From assembly GCA_964632995.1 (NCBI GenBank), contig CAZWDL010000020.1, positions 12,684 through 76,683 on the forward strand: a stretch of 64,000 nucleotides of DNA, in the 5' to 3' direction. This DNA comes from CAZWDL01 sp964632995. GTDB lineage: Bacteria > Bacteroidota > Bacteroidia > Chitinophagales > Saprospiraceae. The position numbers and the translations under genes were made by a program. Below are positions 8,740-17,429 of this stretch, in pieces; position 1 is the first letter of the stretch; each line of letters begins with the position of its first letter. The notes beneath the pieces are model-generated. The model ran no database searches, was not told where the DNA came from, and saw only the letters and a program-made list of their open reading frames with translations.

Positions 8740-9531
8740 TCAGGATTTTTCTTCCACCTGGATCCGGTTGCCGAATATCCGCCCTTCTTCATTTTCGAAG
8801 AAGTGCAATTGCAGCTCTTCGCCGTCGAAGACAGCGTAGGAGTTGTAGTGCATCCAATCTCCCAGGTTAATATAACGGCTGCGGCCGTTTTTTAGCGTAT
8901 GATCTATTGGCAGGTGCCGGTGACCGAAGATGAAGTAGTCGATGGATAGCTGATCCAGTTTGCGGTTGCAGTAGGCGATTAGCCATTCCTTTTCGGAGCC
9001 CAGGAACCTTCCGGCGTCCCGGTCGCGCTTCCGGCTGCTTCCCGACCAGAAATTAGCCAGCCGGATGCCGAAGTTGGGATGCAGCCTTTCGAACAGCCAT
9101 TGACTAAACGGGTTAGCGAAGACGCGTTTGATGAATTTATAGCCGTGATCCCCCGGCCCCAGCCCGTCACCGTGACCGATAAAGAAGGTCTTGCCATTCC
9201 GTTCCCGGATAATCGGCTCTCGGTGGGTGGGTATACCGAGTTCCTCCTCAAAGTAGCGAAACATCCACATATCGTGGTTGCCGGTAAAGTAGTGAATTTC
9301 GATGCCGCTGTCACGCAGTTCCGCCAGTTTGCCAAGCAGGCGGACGAAACCTTTGGGTACAACGGTTTTGTATTCAAACCAAAAATCAAACAGGTCGCCG
9401 ACCAGGTAAATTTCCCCGGCCTCGTCGCGGATACTGTCCAGCCAACGCAGGATTTGCCGCTCCCGCTCCCGGCTGCTGAGCCGGGCGTCGATACCCAGGT
9501 GAAAATCTGATGCAAAATAAATTTTACTCAT
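8740..9531 (-). CDS. lpxH: UDP-2,3-diacylglucosamine diphosphatase (LpxH family), 263 aa
   Basis: This calcineurin-like metallophosphoesterase should cleave UDP-2,3-diacylglucosamine to lipid X and UMP on the inner membrane, in lipid A synthesis. The metal-binding set is visible: SDFHLG (D9, H11), GDLFDFW (D46), GNHDMWMF (N85, H86) and FGHRHLP near residue 200. Length matches Bacteroidota LpxH proteins, which are somewhat longer than the 240-residue E. coli enzyme. Similar YbbF-like phosphoesterases are the only realistic alternative. Confidence 0.88.
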   Translation of the reverse strand: MSKIYFASDFHLGIDARLSSRERERQILRWLDSIRDEAGEIYLVGDLFDFWFEYKTVVPKGFVRLLGKLAELRDSGIEIHYFTGNHDMWMFRYFEEELGIPTHREPIIRERNGKTFFIGHGDGLGPGDHGYKFIKRVFANPFSQWLFERLHPNFGIRLANFWSGSSRKRDRDAGRFLGSEKEWLIAYCNRKLDQLSIDYFIFGHRHLPIDHTLKNGRSRYINLGDWMHYNSYAVFDGEELQLHFFENEEGRIFGNRIQVEEKS

Positions 9532-9606
9532 CGCTGGTAAAGATATGGCTTTATAAAGTAAAGAAACCCACAGGAAAATGCTGAATTATTCGGGGCAGCG
9601 TTTAAT

Positions 9607-9791
9607 TTAGCCCGGATTATTCATGGGTTCTTCGTCATGAGAGGCCAAAGTGGTTGCCAGGCTTGGGCTCCCACAGGAATGAGGCACGGAGGCGTATTCC
9701 CAGATACGGTGAGTACCGAATGACGAGGACACCCGAGAATGGCGGGCAGTTTGGCTTCGTAATAGATTAATCCATGAATAATCCGGGTTAG
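9607..9791. mobile_element. MITE-like element, copy 1, with TTAG target duplication
   Basis: A 177-bp element (9611-9787) is bounded by 19-bp terminal inverted repeats: CCCGGATTATTCATGGGTT on the left, and on the right a segment whose complement is CCCGGATTATTCATGGATT (18/19 identical). It is flanked by a direct TTAG repeat (9607-9610 and 9788-9791). It has no room for a transposase. The interior contains short hairpins such as CGTAT-tcccag-ATACG and CGGT-gagt-ACCG. A closely related copy starts at 63803. The CCC start and TTAN target recall IS1380/piggyBac-type transposition; the parent family is inference. Confidence 0.85.
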
Positions 9792-9849
9792 GGTAGCTAA
9801 TGCTCTGTAATATAAATTCCTGTCAATAATCAAAACTACGAAAGATATT

Positions 9850-10635
9850 ATGAATTTGGACTTAAGCGGAACGAACGCCCTCGTTTGCGGAAGCAGCAAG
9901 GGCATCGGGCGGGCAGTGGCTATTGAGATTGCACTGCTGGGCGCCAATGTCACGCTGGTGGCGCGCTCGGCAGGCGCCTTATCCTCCTTAGTGGAACAAC
10001 TGGATCGCAGCCGGGATCAACACCACGATTTCCTGCAGGCCGACTTTGCCCGGCCAGAAGAACTGCGCAAGGCCGTTCACGGTCTGGTGACAGGGAAGAC
10101 GATTCACGTACTGGTCAACAATACGGGCGGGCCGCCGGCCGGGCCCATCCTGGAAGCCGACGCGGAAGGTTTCCGGGAGGCCTACACCAAACACCTCATC
10201 GCCAATCACCTGCTCGCCCAGCTGATCGTTCCCGGAATGAAGCAGGCCGGCTACGGGCGCATCATCAATATTATTTCCACTTCCGTAAAAGAGCCGCTGG
10301 AAGGGCTGGGTGTGTCGAACACCACGCGGGGCGCCGTGGGCAACTGGGCCAAAACACTGGCTAATGAACTGGGTCCGCACGGCATCACCGTCAATAATGT
10401 GCTGCCCGGCATGACCGATACCGGCCGGCTGCGCTCCCTGATTCGCACCCGCGCTGAAGCCGCCGGCCTCAGTGAGGAGGAAATGGCGCAACACATGCGG
10501 CAAGCCGTCCCCCTGCGCCGCTTCGCCGACCCAAAGGAACGCGGCGCCGCTGTGGCCTTCCTGGCTTCGCCCGCCGCCGCTTACATCACCGGAACAAACC
10601 TCGTCGTGGACGGAGGGCGGACGAGGAGCTTGTGA
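9850..10635 (+). CDS. SDR-family oxidoreductase with non-canonical active site, 261 aa
   Basis: The Rossmann-fold short-chain dehydrogenase/reductase signature is clear: nucleotide-binding CGSSKGIGRA (about 13-22), the NNTGG motif (90-94) and TDTGRLRSL / ITGTNLVVDGG near the C-terminus. The catalytic Tyr-x3-Lys is replaced: the aligned segment VSNTTRGAV has Ser156 for Tyr and Arg160 for Lys, while a Ser is kept at 143/145. I recall a FabG-like subfamily with this SN-x-x-R variant, so this is probably family-typical and not a mutation. The substrate is unknown, and a binding or altered-chemistry role is possible. It sits just right of the MITE. Confidence 0.8.
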   Translation: MNLDLSGTNALVCGSSKGIGRAVAIEIALLGANVTLVARSAGALSSLVEQLDRSRDQHHDFLQADFARPEELRKAVHGLVTGKTIHVLVNNTGGPPAGPILEADAEGFREAYTKHLIANHLLAQLIVPGMKQAGYGRIINIISTSVKEPLEGLGVSNTTRGAVGNWAKTLANELGPHGITVNNVLPGMTDTGRLRSLIRTRAEAAGLSEEEMAQHMRQAVPLRRFADPKERGAAVAFLASPAAAYITGTNLVVDGGRTRSL

Positions 10636-10659
10636 GCAGGGAGGTCCCACATTTTTCCC

Positions 10660-10667
10660 TACTTTTG
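10660..10667 (+). promoter_or_regulatory. Promoter -7 box of the Dabb lipoprotein
   Basis: TACTTTTG matches TAnnTTTG, 41 bp before the ATG at 10709; no clear -33 TTG is seen. Confidence 0.5.
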
Positions 10668-10708
10668 CTCCTGTAAAACTTATTTAACAAAACAAAACCA
10701 TATTCACT

Positions 10709-11173
10709 ATGCGTAAAACCACCTTTAGCCTACTCGTACTCAGCGCTTTCTTTCTGCAGTATTGCGGCAACGCCGCCCAGCTGGAAGAACAGGTGCAGCT
10801 CCTGCAGGAAGAACTGGAAGTGAAAGAATCCGCGATCGACAGTCTGCAGCAAATGACCAGCGCCGAGCCCGGCTTAATCCACACCGTCTTCTTCTGGTTT
10901 AATGAGGGCGTAACCGAAGAACAGAAAAACGGCTTCATCGAGGGACTGCAGTCCCTGAAAGATGTAGAAACTGTCCGCAATTTTTACATCGGTCCTCCCG
11001 CCGGCACACCCCGTGAGGTGGTCGACAACTCCTACGAATATGCTCTCATCCTCCACTTCGACGATAAAGCCGGGCAGGATGCTTACCAGGAACATCCCAT
11101 CCACCAGGCCTTCGTGCAGGGACAGGAAGGCGTGTGGGAAAGGGTGCAGGTATACGATACGCTTGTTGAATAG
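10709..11173 (+). CDS. Dabb-domain (stress-responsive A/B barrel) lipoprotein, 154 aa
   Basis: The signal peptide ends in lipobox LQYC (Cys at about residue 19). A short coiled coil follows (QLEEQVQLLQEELEVKESA). A Dabb domain fills residues about 55-150, recognisable by IHTVFFWFNEGVTEE, the central TVRNFYIGPPA and HFDDKAGQDAYQEHPIHQAF. Dabb proteins are small dimeric alpha/beta barrels; most have no assigned reaction. Here the domain is exported and lipid-anchored. Confidence 0.85.
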   Translation: MRKTTFSLLVLSAFFLQYCGNAAQLEEQVQLLQEELEVKESAIDSLQQMTSAEPGLIHTVFFWFNEGVTEEQKNGFIEGLQSLKDVETVRNFYIGPPAGTPREVVDNSYEYALILHFDDKAGQDAYQEHPIHQAFVQGQEGVWERVQVYDTLVE

Positions 11174-11392
11174 AATAGCCGGGAAGGAAGTCATGGAAAA
11201 GTAAGAGCCGGGGTGCCACCTGGAGCAACGCTACATACGTACTCCGGGCGATGATGTCATCCCGGCAGGAGGAAGGAACAAGGCTGGGAAAGCAGGAAAA
11301 GTCATTCGGAGGAGAAGTAGAGTGGAAAGTAACACAGATGAACCCTGCCCCCAGAAGACCATGAAACACTGAAACCGTGTAATACCAATTCC

Positions 11393-11947
11393 ATGAACTG
11401 TTTTCGATTTTTTACCGTCTTTTTTCTCCTGTTTCCACTATTTGCCGTCGCCCAGCCCGACAAATCGAATTATGCCCTGCTCTGGGAGATCACCGGCAAC
11501 GGATTGGAGCACCCCTCCTATTTGTTCGGTACCATGCACGTACAGGACCGGCGCGCCTTCGAGTTTCCGGACTCTCTGCGGATCGCCTTTGAATCGGCCG
11601 AGGCCTATGCCATGGAGGTCAATCCTAATGCTGCTGTTTCCTACTTCATGGAGCTGAGCTTCGGTGGCGACACCTCCAATGTGCTGCGGCAGCTGCTCTC
11701 TGAGGAAGAATACCGGCGCGTCGATGCACTGGTGCAAAAGCAACTGGGGCAGCCTATCGACTCGATGGACGTCAAGGACCCGATGCTGCTCAAAATGCTG
11801 CTCTCTGATTTTGAGGAGCCGGAGGAGACCGAGGGATGCATCAATCCCCAAAATTCCCTATTTTTAAATCCGGATGGAATTATTGGAATCCCCATTAAAT
11901 CCTTCAATAATTCCATCCACCAGTCCTTTCTTTACCAGCGGCGGTAG
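11393..11947 (+). pseudogene. TraB/GumN-family gene, 3'-truncated against a tRNA
   Basis: The signal peptide and the TraB/GumN start are intact (LLWEITGNGLEHPSYLFGTM, then MHVQD, and YAMEVNPNAA), but recognisable sequence ends near residue 145 (LLSDFEEPEE). The remaining ~40 residues are read-through, and the stop codon lies inside the tRNA-Gly at 11938. Family members are usually about 280-300 residues, so the catalytic C-terminal half is missing. Loss probably followed insertion or deletion at the tRNA. It could still make a short exported protein. Confidence 0.7.
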
Positions 11948-12010
11948 CTCAGTTGGCAGAGCATCAGCTTCCCAAGCTGAGGGTCGCGAGTTCGAGTCTC
12001 GTTCGCCGCT
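11938..12010 (+). tRNA. tRNA-Gly (anticodon CCC)
   Basis: A complete cloverleaf can be drawn. The acceptor is GCGGCGG with TCGCCGC (one G-U), the D-arm GCTC-AGTTGGCA-GAGC, the anticodon stem TCAGC/GCTGA with loop TTCCCAA (CCC anticodon), and the T-arm GCGAG-TTCGAGT-CTCGT. The discriminator base U is as expected for glycine. CCA is not encoded. ATTGCCCC...GGGGCAAT beginning near 12019, followed by T-rich sequence, may terminate the transcript. Confidence 0.95.
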
Positions 12011-12198
12011 CTGAGTATGATTGCCCCGGATTTTGGCTGACGCCATAATGTGGGGCAATTGTATTTCTTCCGCTACCGGTTTTCTCTTCCACTTTTGGAG
12101 TTCCACGCTATTCTTATTTCCAAAGGAACTTCCCGTTATTATTGGCGGTGTAAGCTTCATCAAATTCACGAAGCGACTATCCCATAGTTTGAAATTTC

Positions 12199-14031
12199 CT
12201 ATTTCCTATTTCTTATTTCAGGTTTCTCATTTTCTTCCTGAAAGTACGCATAGATCTTCTTCGCCGCTGCGTTCCCCACCACTTCCGCCAGGTCGGTGGG
12301 GCGGGCTTGTTTGATTTTTTTGACCGAGCCGAAGTGGGTAAGCAGGCGCTGGGCCGTCTTCTCCCCTACCCCGGGAATGTTGGTCAGTTCGCTGGTGGTG
12401 AAGTTGCGGGAGCGCTGGTTACGGTGGAAGGTGATGGCGAAGCGGTGCGCCTCGTTGCGTGCCTGTTGGATGATTTTGAGCGACTCCGATTTTTTGTCGA
12501 TATAGAGCGGGATGGGATCGCCGGGAAAGAAAATCTCCTCCAGCTTTTTAGCGATGCCGATGACCGTCATGCGATCTTCGATGCCGAGGCGGCGGATGGC
12601 TTTCATGGCGGCGCTGAGTTGTCCTTTGCCGCCGTCGATGATGACCAGTTGCGGGAGGGGTTGGTCCTCTTTAAGCAGGCGGCGGTAGCGGCGGTGCGCC
12701 ACCTCCTCCATGGAGGCGTAGTCGTCGGGGCCTTCCACCGTCTTTATGTTGAAGTGGCGATAGTCCTTTTTGGAGGGCTTGGCGTTTTTAAACACGACGC
12801 AGCTGGCCACGGGGTGAGCCCCCTGGATGTTGGAGTTGTCGAAGCATTCGATGTGCATGGGCAGCTCGTCCATTTGCAGGTCCTTTTGCATGGTGCGCAG
12901 GATGCGCTCGGCCGAGGTCTGCTTGCGCTTCATCGAGGCCCGCTGTTTCTGGCGCTGCAGCAGGAAGTACTTCCCGTTTTTTTGCGAAAGCTCCAACAGC
13001 TTCTTCTTATCGCCGATTTTGGGCACAGTGATCCTGATATCTTCGTCTTCCAGCTGTACGCGGAAGGGCAGGATTACCTCTGCGGCGATGCTGTTGAAGC
13101 GCTCGCGGAGGATGGGGATGGCATATTCCAGCAGGTCGCGCTCCTCGTCGTCGAGGTTTTTGACCAGTTCCTGGGTGTGGGTATGGATGACCGCGCCGTT
13201 GACCACCTTGATATAATTGACATAGGCTTCTTTCTCATCGGAAGTGATGGAGAAGATATCGACGTCACGGATGGTCACGCTGACTACGGTTGATTTGTGC
13301 TGGTAGTCTTCGAAGGCGGTGAGTTTCTCCTTGAGGCGCTGGGCTTTTTCGAATTCCAGGTTCTCGGCGTAGCGCTGCATCTCCGCCTTGAAATGACTGG
13401 TGACGGCGCCGAAGTTGCCGCGCAGGATGTTGCGCACCTGATCGATCTTCCCGTTGTAGTTCTCCTCACTTTCCAGGCCTTCACAGGGGCCTTCGCAGTT
13501 TTTAATGTGGTATTCCAGGCAGACCTTGAACTTGCCCTGCTCGATGTTCTCCTTTGAAAGATTGTATTTGCAGGTGCGCAAGGGAAAGAGCTGTTTGAGG
13601 AGGTCGAGAATGATCTTGAGCCGCGATTTGGAGGTATAGGGGCCGTAGTAAGTGGAGCCGTCCTTGATCACGCGGCGGGTGATGAACACGCGGGGAAAGC
13701 GCTCCTTTTTGATGCAGATGTAGGAATAGGACTTGTCGTCCCGCAACATGACGTTGTAGCGGGGCTGGTATTTTTTGATCAGCGTATTTTCCAGCAGCAG
13801 GGCATCGGCTTCCGTTTCCACAATCGTGAATTCGAGGTGGTCGGCGTTTTTGACCATCACCCGGGTTTTGTGAGCACGATCACGGCGCTGGCCGAAGTAA
13901 GACGCTACGCGGCTGCGCAGGTTTTTGGCTTTACCCACGTAAAGGATGATGTTATCCTCGTCGATAAACTTATAGACCCCCGGCTGGCGGGGTACAGTGT
14001 CGGCTATTTTATGGAAATCTGCTGTAGTCAT
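12199..14031 (-). CDS. uvrC: Excinuclease ABC subunit C, 610 aa
   Basis: UvrC makes both incisions in UvrABC nucleotide-excision repair. All expected parts are present in order: the GIY-YIG domain (QPGVYKFIDEDNIILYVGKA, about 14-95), the UVR/UvrB-binding motif (about 205-240, FEKAQRLKEKLTAFEDYQ), the RNase H-like 5' endonuclease domain (ECFDNSNIQG, VIIDGGKGQLSAA, about 385-540), and a C-terminal helix-hairpin-helix pair (IPGVGEKTAQRLLTHFGS). Length is normal. It faces the tRNA and truncated TraB gene from the opposite strand. Confidence 0.97.
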   Translation of the reverse strand: MTTADFHKIADTVPRQPGVYKFIDEDNIILYVGKAKNLRSRVASYFGQRRDRAHKTRVMVKNADHLEFTIVETEADALLLENTLIKKYQPRYNVMLRDDKSYSYICIKKERFPRVFITRRVIKDGSTYYGPYTSKSRLKIILDLLKQLFPLRTCKYNLSKENIEQGKFKVCLEYHIKNCEGPCEGLESEENYNGKIDQVRNILRGNFGAVTSHFKAEMQRYAENLEFEKAQRLKEKLTAFEDYQHKSTVVSVTIRDVDIFSITSDEKEAYVNYIKVVNGAVIHTHTQELVKNLDDEERDLLEYAIPILRERFNSIAAEVILPFRVQLEDEDIRITVPKIGDKKKLLELSQKNGKYFLLQRQKQRASMKRKQTSAERILRTMQKDLQMDELPMHIECFDNSNIQGAHPVASCVVFKNAKPSKKDYRHFNIKTVEGPDDYASMEEVAHRRYRRLLKEDQPLPQLVIIDGGKGQLSAAMKAIRRLGIEDRMTVIGIAKKLEEIFFPGDPIPLYIDKKSESLKIIQQARNEAHRFAITFHRNQRSRNFTTSELTNIPGVGEKTAQRLLTHFGSVKKIKQARPTDLAEVVGNAAAKKIYAYFQEENEKPEIRNRK

Positions 14032-14081
14032 ATTCGTCGCTGTCCGCTATACGGTTCCGTTTCCCGGTGGAAAATAATAAA

Positions 14082-14152
14082 TACACAAAGAAACGCAAAG
14101 TAGACACACAGAGCGCAAAGTAAATATTCAATACGGCCCTTGGGAACCTTTG
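14082..14152. repeat. CACAAAG-rich dispersed repeat, partial copy
   Basis: The uvrC-mscS gap (14032-14310) contains ACACAAAGAAACGCAAAGTA followed by further CACA and GCAAAG words, and later CCTTTGTGTCAATC. It matches one arm of the longer palindromic repeat at 22887-22980. Nothing else is evident in this gap apart from the 5' end of the channel gene. Confidence 0.4.
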
Positions 14153-14310
14153 TGTCAATCATTAGTTATCCATTCTGAATGTAAACCACTTTCCGGGGAG
14201 CATGGTTTGAAGATGCTCGTGCTTGGTAGAAGCTTTAAAAGCCAAACGGTCATGCGTCCCTCAATACTCATTTCAAAAATTTTTCCCGAATTCAGCGACC
14301 TTCGTATATT

Positions 14311-16917
14311 GTGAAAAAACCAAAGATGAGCATCTCCTCTCCACCCCGCCGTATGCGGCTACTCTTTTTCGTGGTTTTGGGCTGTTTTCTCGGATACATC
14401 CCAGCCGGTGCGCAGGAGGTGGATAGTGTGGTTAGTGATAGTGCTCAGTTAGTCATTGATTCCAGTCTGTTACTTCCGGACCCCGATATACTCCAGTTTG
14501 ATACCAGCTTATTGCTGACCGACACGTCCCCAGGAGGCGTCGACTGGCAAAGCAGCGACACTATGGCGGTGTACCTGATGCGCGAGTTGGAAAACTTCGG
14601 CTTGCTGCTCAAGGAGGTCGACCGGGCCCTCAGCCGGGGCTTTGACTCCATCGGCATTCAACAGAAGGTTCGAGAAACCGCTACTAACCTAACCGTTATT
14701 GATCAGGCGCTGGCGACTTACGCCGAGCGGATTGACCTGCGAACGCTGAGCACGATTAAGGTGGTGGTGAAAGAAATTCAGTCCCGGGTGAAAAACTGGC
14801 AGCGACAGCTCGATGCGTACAGCAAAAGGCTGCTGGCTTACAACGCAGATATCAGCCGTTTCAAGTCCGAAGTGAATTGGCGAAACTTCCCTGCCGATTC
14901 CATCCTGCAACGCGTGTATCTTTCCCAGGCGGCTGACGTTTCCGGCAGAATAGCCCAAATGGATGGCAGAATCAGAAAAGAATTGATCATTACCGTCTTA
15001 TTAAGTCGGGAGATCAACGCCGCCGTCTTGCAGGCTTCGGCTCTTTTGGAAAAAATTGAAACGGCTGAAAAGAGTTTTGCAGAAAACTTTTTCCAGCCCC
15101 AGCACCCGCCCCTTTGGAATGCCGCTCAGGCGGATTACTCCCGGTCTATCACCCGGGTAGCCCGCTCCTCTTACCTGGCAATTTTCAAGGTTATGGAGTA
15201 TTTTCTAAGTACCAGGTGGGGGGTCAGAATACTGAATACCGGCATTATTCTGTTATTTTTCCTACTGGCGCGATATAACCTGCAAAAGATCAGGCAACAG
15301 CCCGACCACAGCAGTAAGCTGGCTCCGGTCAAATACCTGGCTGATTATCCGCTGCTCGGCTCGCTGGTCGTAGGCATCATTTTAGCGCCGTTTTTATACC
15401 TAAATCCGCCGCTGTTTTACATGGAGCTGCTTTGGCTGGTTCTGGCCCTGCTATTGAGCACTTTTGTGTGGCGCGCCTGGCCCAGGTCCTTACACGCATA
15501 CTGGCTGGCCATCCTGCCGGTGTATTTGATCTATCTGCTCACCAATTTTTTGATGGACACCACGGTGTTGGAGCGCTGGCTGGTCTTCGCGCTGAATATC
15601 GCAGCGATATTCATCGGAACGATATTGCTGAGCCGTTTGGCGCTTCTGCAATCCCCCTATCTACCCGTGATGAAGGGAATTACCCGGCTGATGATCGGAC
15701 TCAACATCCTGGCGTTGTTGCTCAATCTGTTCGGCTTTTTCTCTCTGGGCAAAGTGCTGGGCTACGCCGGCGTATTCGGTTTCATCTTCGGCCAGGCGCT
15801 CTGGATTTTCATTCAGCTCGTCGAAGAGGCCTTCTTCCTGCAGCAACAAGCGGGGGTAGAGAACCGCCTGGGCTCCTGGCTGCACTTTCAGAACATTCAG
15901 GAATGGCTGGACGAAGGGTTGTTTGTCGTAGCTGCCGTACTTTGGGTAATCGCCGAAGCCAAAATTCTGAATATTTACGATTCGGTTTACAACAATGTCG
16001 TCAGCTTTTTGAATCAGGAACGCACACTCGGCGACGCCGCGTTCACCTTCGGCAGTATCCTGATCTTCATCTTCATCATCTGGGTGACCACCATTCTTTC
16101 GAAATTGATCACCTTTTTCTTTGAAAACCGGAGGACGGAAGACGGCCGGACGGAAAAGAAAAACGCATTCGGCAACTTCGCCGTTCTGATCCGGGTGGGA
16201 TTGTTGTCGATCGGTTTTCTCATCGCCCTGTCGGCCGCCGGCATTCCCCTCGACCGCATCGCCATCGTCATCGGCGCACTGGGCGTGGGCATCGGCTTCG
16301 GCCTGCAGACCATCGTCAACAACCTCGTCTCGGGCATCATTCTCGCCTTCGAGCGCCCCATACAGATCGGCGACCTCATCGAGCTGGGGACGATGATCGG
16401 CACCGTTAAGGAAATCGGTATCCGCGCCAGCAAGATCACCACCTTCGACGGCGCCGAAGTGATCATCCCCAACGGCGACCTGCTCTCCCAGCAGGTCACC
16501 AACTGGACCCTGCACGACCGCAACCGCCGCATCGAACTCATCGTCGGAGTAGGCTACGGCTCAGATATCAAACAGGTGCGCGAAGTTATCGAAGGCGTCC
16601 TCAACGAACATCCCCAAATCATGTCCTATCCGGCGCCCATGGTCCTGGTGCACAACTTCTCCGACAGCTCCGTCGACTTCCGCCTCCTGTTCTGGACCTA
16701 CGAGATCGGACAGTGGATCAGCGTGAAAAGTGAGGTACTCTCCGCTATCTACGAAGCACTATATGCCGCCAAAATTGAAATCCCCTTTCCGAAACGGGAT
16801 GTGTTCGTGCATTTTCCGGATAAGAAGCCGGAAGTGGATCGGTCCTCTTCCGAAGATCAGGGAGCAGAGACTGAAGAACTGGGAGAAAGAGAGACGGATG
16901 ATACAGAAAAGAAATAG
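14311..16917 (+). CDS. Large MscS-family mechanosensitive channel, 868 aa
   Basis: A cleavable signal (RLLFFVVLGCFLGYIPAGAQ) precedes a roughly 270-residue periplasmic helical region, several transmembrane helices (about 300-600), and a C-terminal MscS core. The pore helix TM3 shows GALGVGIGFGLQTIVNNLVS, followed by the beta domain (FERPIQIGDLIELG, VIIPNGDLLSQQVTNW). The layout is MscK-like: a pore that gates under membrane tension and relieves osmotic stress. The tail after about 830 is charged (EDQGAETEELGERE). The frame opens with GTG at 14311; in-frame ATGs at 14326 and 14353 are equally possible, and 14353 gives the cleanest signal peptide. Confidence 0.9.
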   Translation: MKKPKMSISSPPRRMRLLFFVVLGCFLGYIPAGAQEVDSVVSDSAQLVIDSSLLLPDPDILQFDTSLLLTDTSPGGVDWQSSDTMAVYLMRELENFGLLLKEVDRALSRGFDSIGIQQKVRETATNLTVIDQALATYAERIDLRTLSTIKVVVKEIQSRVKNWQRQLDAYSKRLLAYNADISRFKSEVNWRNFPADSILQRVYLSQAADVSGRIAQMDGRIRKELIITVLLSREINAAVLQASALLEKIETAEKSFAENFFQPQHPPLWNAAQADYSRSITRVARSSYLAIFKVMEYFLSTRWGVRILNTGIILLFFLLARYNLQKIRQQPDHSSKLAPVKYLADYPLLGSLVVGIILAPFLYLNPPLFYMELLWLVLALLLSTFVWRAWPRSLHAYWLAILPVYLIYLLTNFLMDTTVLERWLVFALNIAAIFIGTILLSRLALLQSPYLPVMKGITRLMIGLNILALLLNLFGFFSLGKVLGYAGVFGFIFGQALWIFIQLVEEAFFLQQQAGVENRLGSWLHFQNIQEWLDEGLFVVAAVLWVIAEAKILNIYDSVYNNVVSFLNQERTLGDAAFTFGSILIFIFIIWVTTILSKLITFFFENRRTEDGRTEKKNAFGNFAVLIRVGLLSIGFLIALSAAGIPLDRIAIVIGALGVGIGFGLQTIVNNLVSGIILAFERPIQIGDLIELGTMIGTVKEIGIRASKITTFDGAEVIIPNGDLLSQQVTNWTLHDRNRRIELIVGVGYGSDIKQVREVIEGVLNEHPQIMSYPAPMVLVHNFSDSSVDFRLLFWTYEIGQWISVKSEVLSAIYEALYAAKIEIPFPKRDVFVHFPDKKPEVDRSSSEDQGAETEELGERETDDTEKK

Positions 16918-17039
16918 GGAGAGGGACCGGTCTTTTTGTCGTTTTTCTATGGGCTTGCGCCTGACGTGCAGTGTAGCTGCAGTGCGACCGCATGGGAGCA
17001 TTGACAGCTACACCGTGTTGTTCGGCGCTGCCTTTCTCT

Positions 17040-17429
17040 TTATTCAATTAGTAAAGTTTCTAATTGGTCAAGCAATTTTTGGACTTGAGTGGCCATTGGT
17101 TCGACTTCTTGCTCTTCTATTTCCTGGAAATCTTCGTAGTCAACGTCTTGCCGCATTGCGAAAAGTTTGTTGAAGACGATTCCCAAATCTTTCTCTACTT
17201 TGCCGGTTTTGATCAATTCTTGATTAAATTTCGTTTTGAGCCCACTGTGAGTGGTTACTTTTATTTCTCGCTTTGCTAGATAAGCTGAAATCATATAAAA
17301 ACTCGCATAATAAAGCCGGTTCGCTGCGGAGTCCCATCGCTCTGCATCCAATAATAGTTTGGCATCCTGAAAAGTCTCTTTGGCTTTATTGATTCTGAAG
17401 TTTACCAGATCCTTCTTTGAATAGCTCAT
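17040..17429 (-). CDS. HEPN-domain protein (toxin partner of MNT), 129 aa
   Basis: This small all-helical HEPN protein has the pattern ANRLYYASFYMISAYL and TTHSGLKTKF. The start used here is the ATG at 17429, which overlaps the upstream MNT stop codon as ATGA; a longer reading to 17489 would add a basic tail overlapping MNT. HEPN/MNT pairs act as toxin-antitoxin modules in which HEPN is often an RNase. The RX4-6H RNase motif is not visible here, so it belongs to the R-x-x-Y-Y-A type of HEPN, whose activity is less certain. Confidence 0.8.
   Translation of the reverse strand: MSYSKKDLVNFRINKAKETFQDAKLLLDAERWDSAANRLYYASFYMISAYLAKREIKVTTHSGLKTKFNQELIKTGKVEKDLGIVFNKLFAMRQDVDYEDFQEIEEQEVEPMATQVQKLLDQLETLLIE

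Noticed and set aside
12307..13293. 328-residue plus-strand frame opposite uvrC
   Set aside because: UvrC domains are complete on the minus strand; the frame is a by-product of codon bias.
16961..17022. GTGTAGCTG ... CAGCTACAC inverted repeat after the channel gene as terminator
   Set aside because: The arms are far apart and not followed by a T-run; pairing may be accidental.
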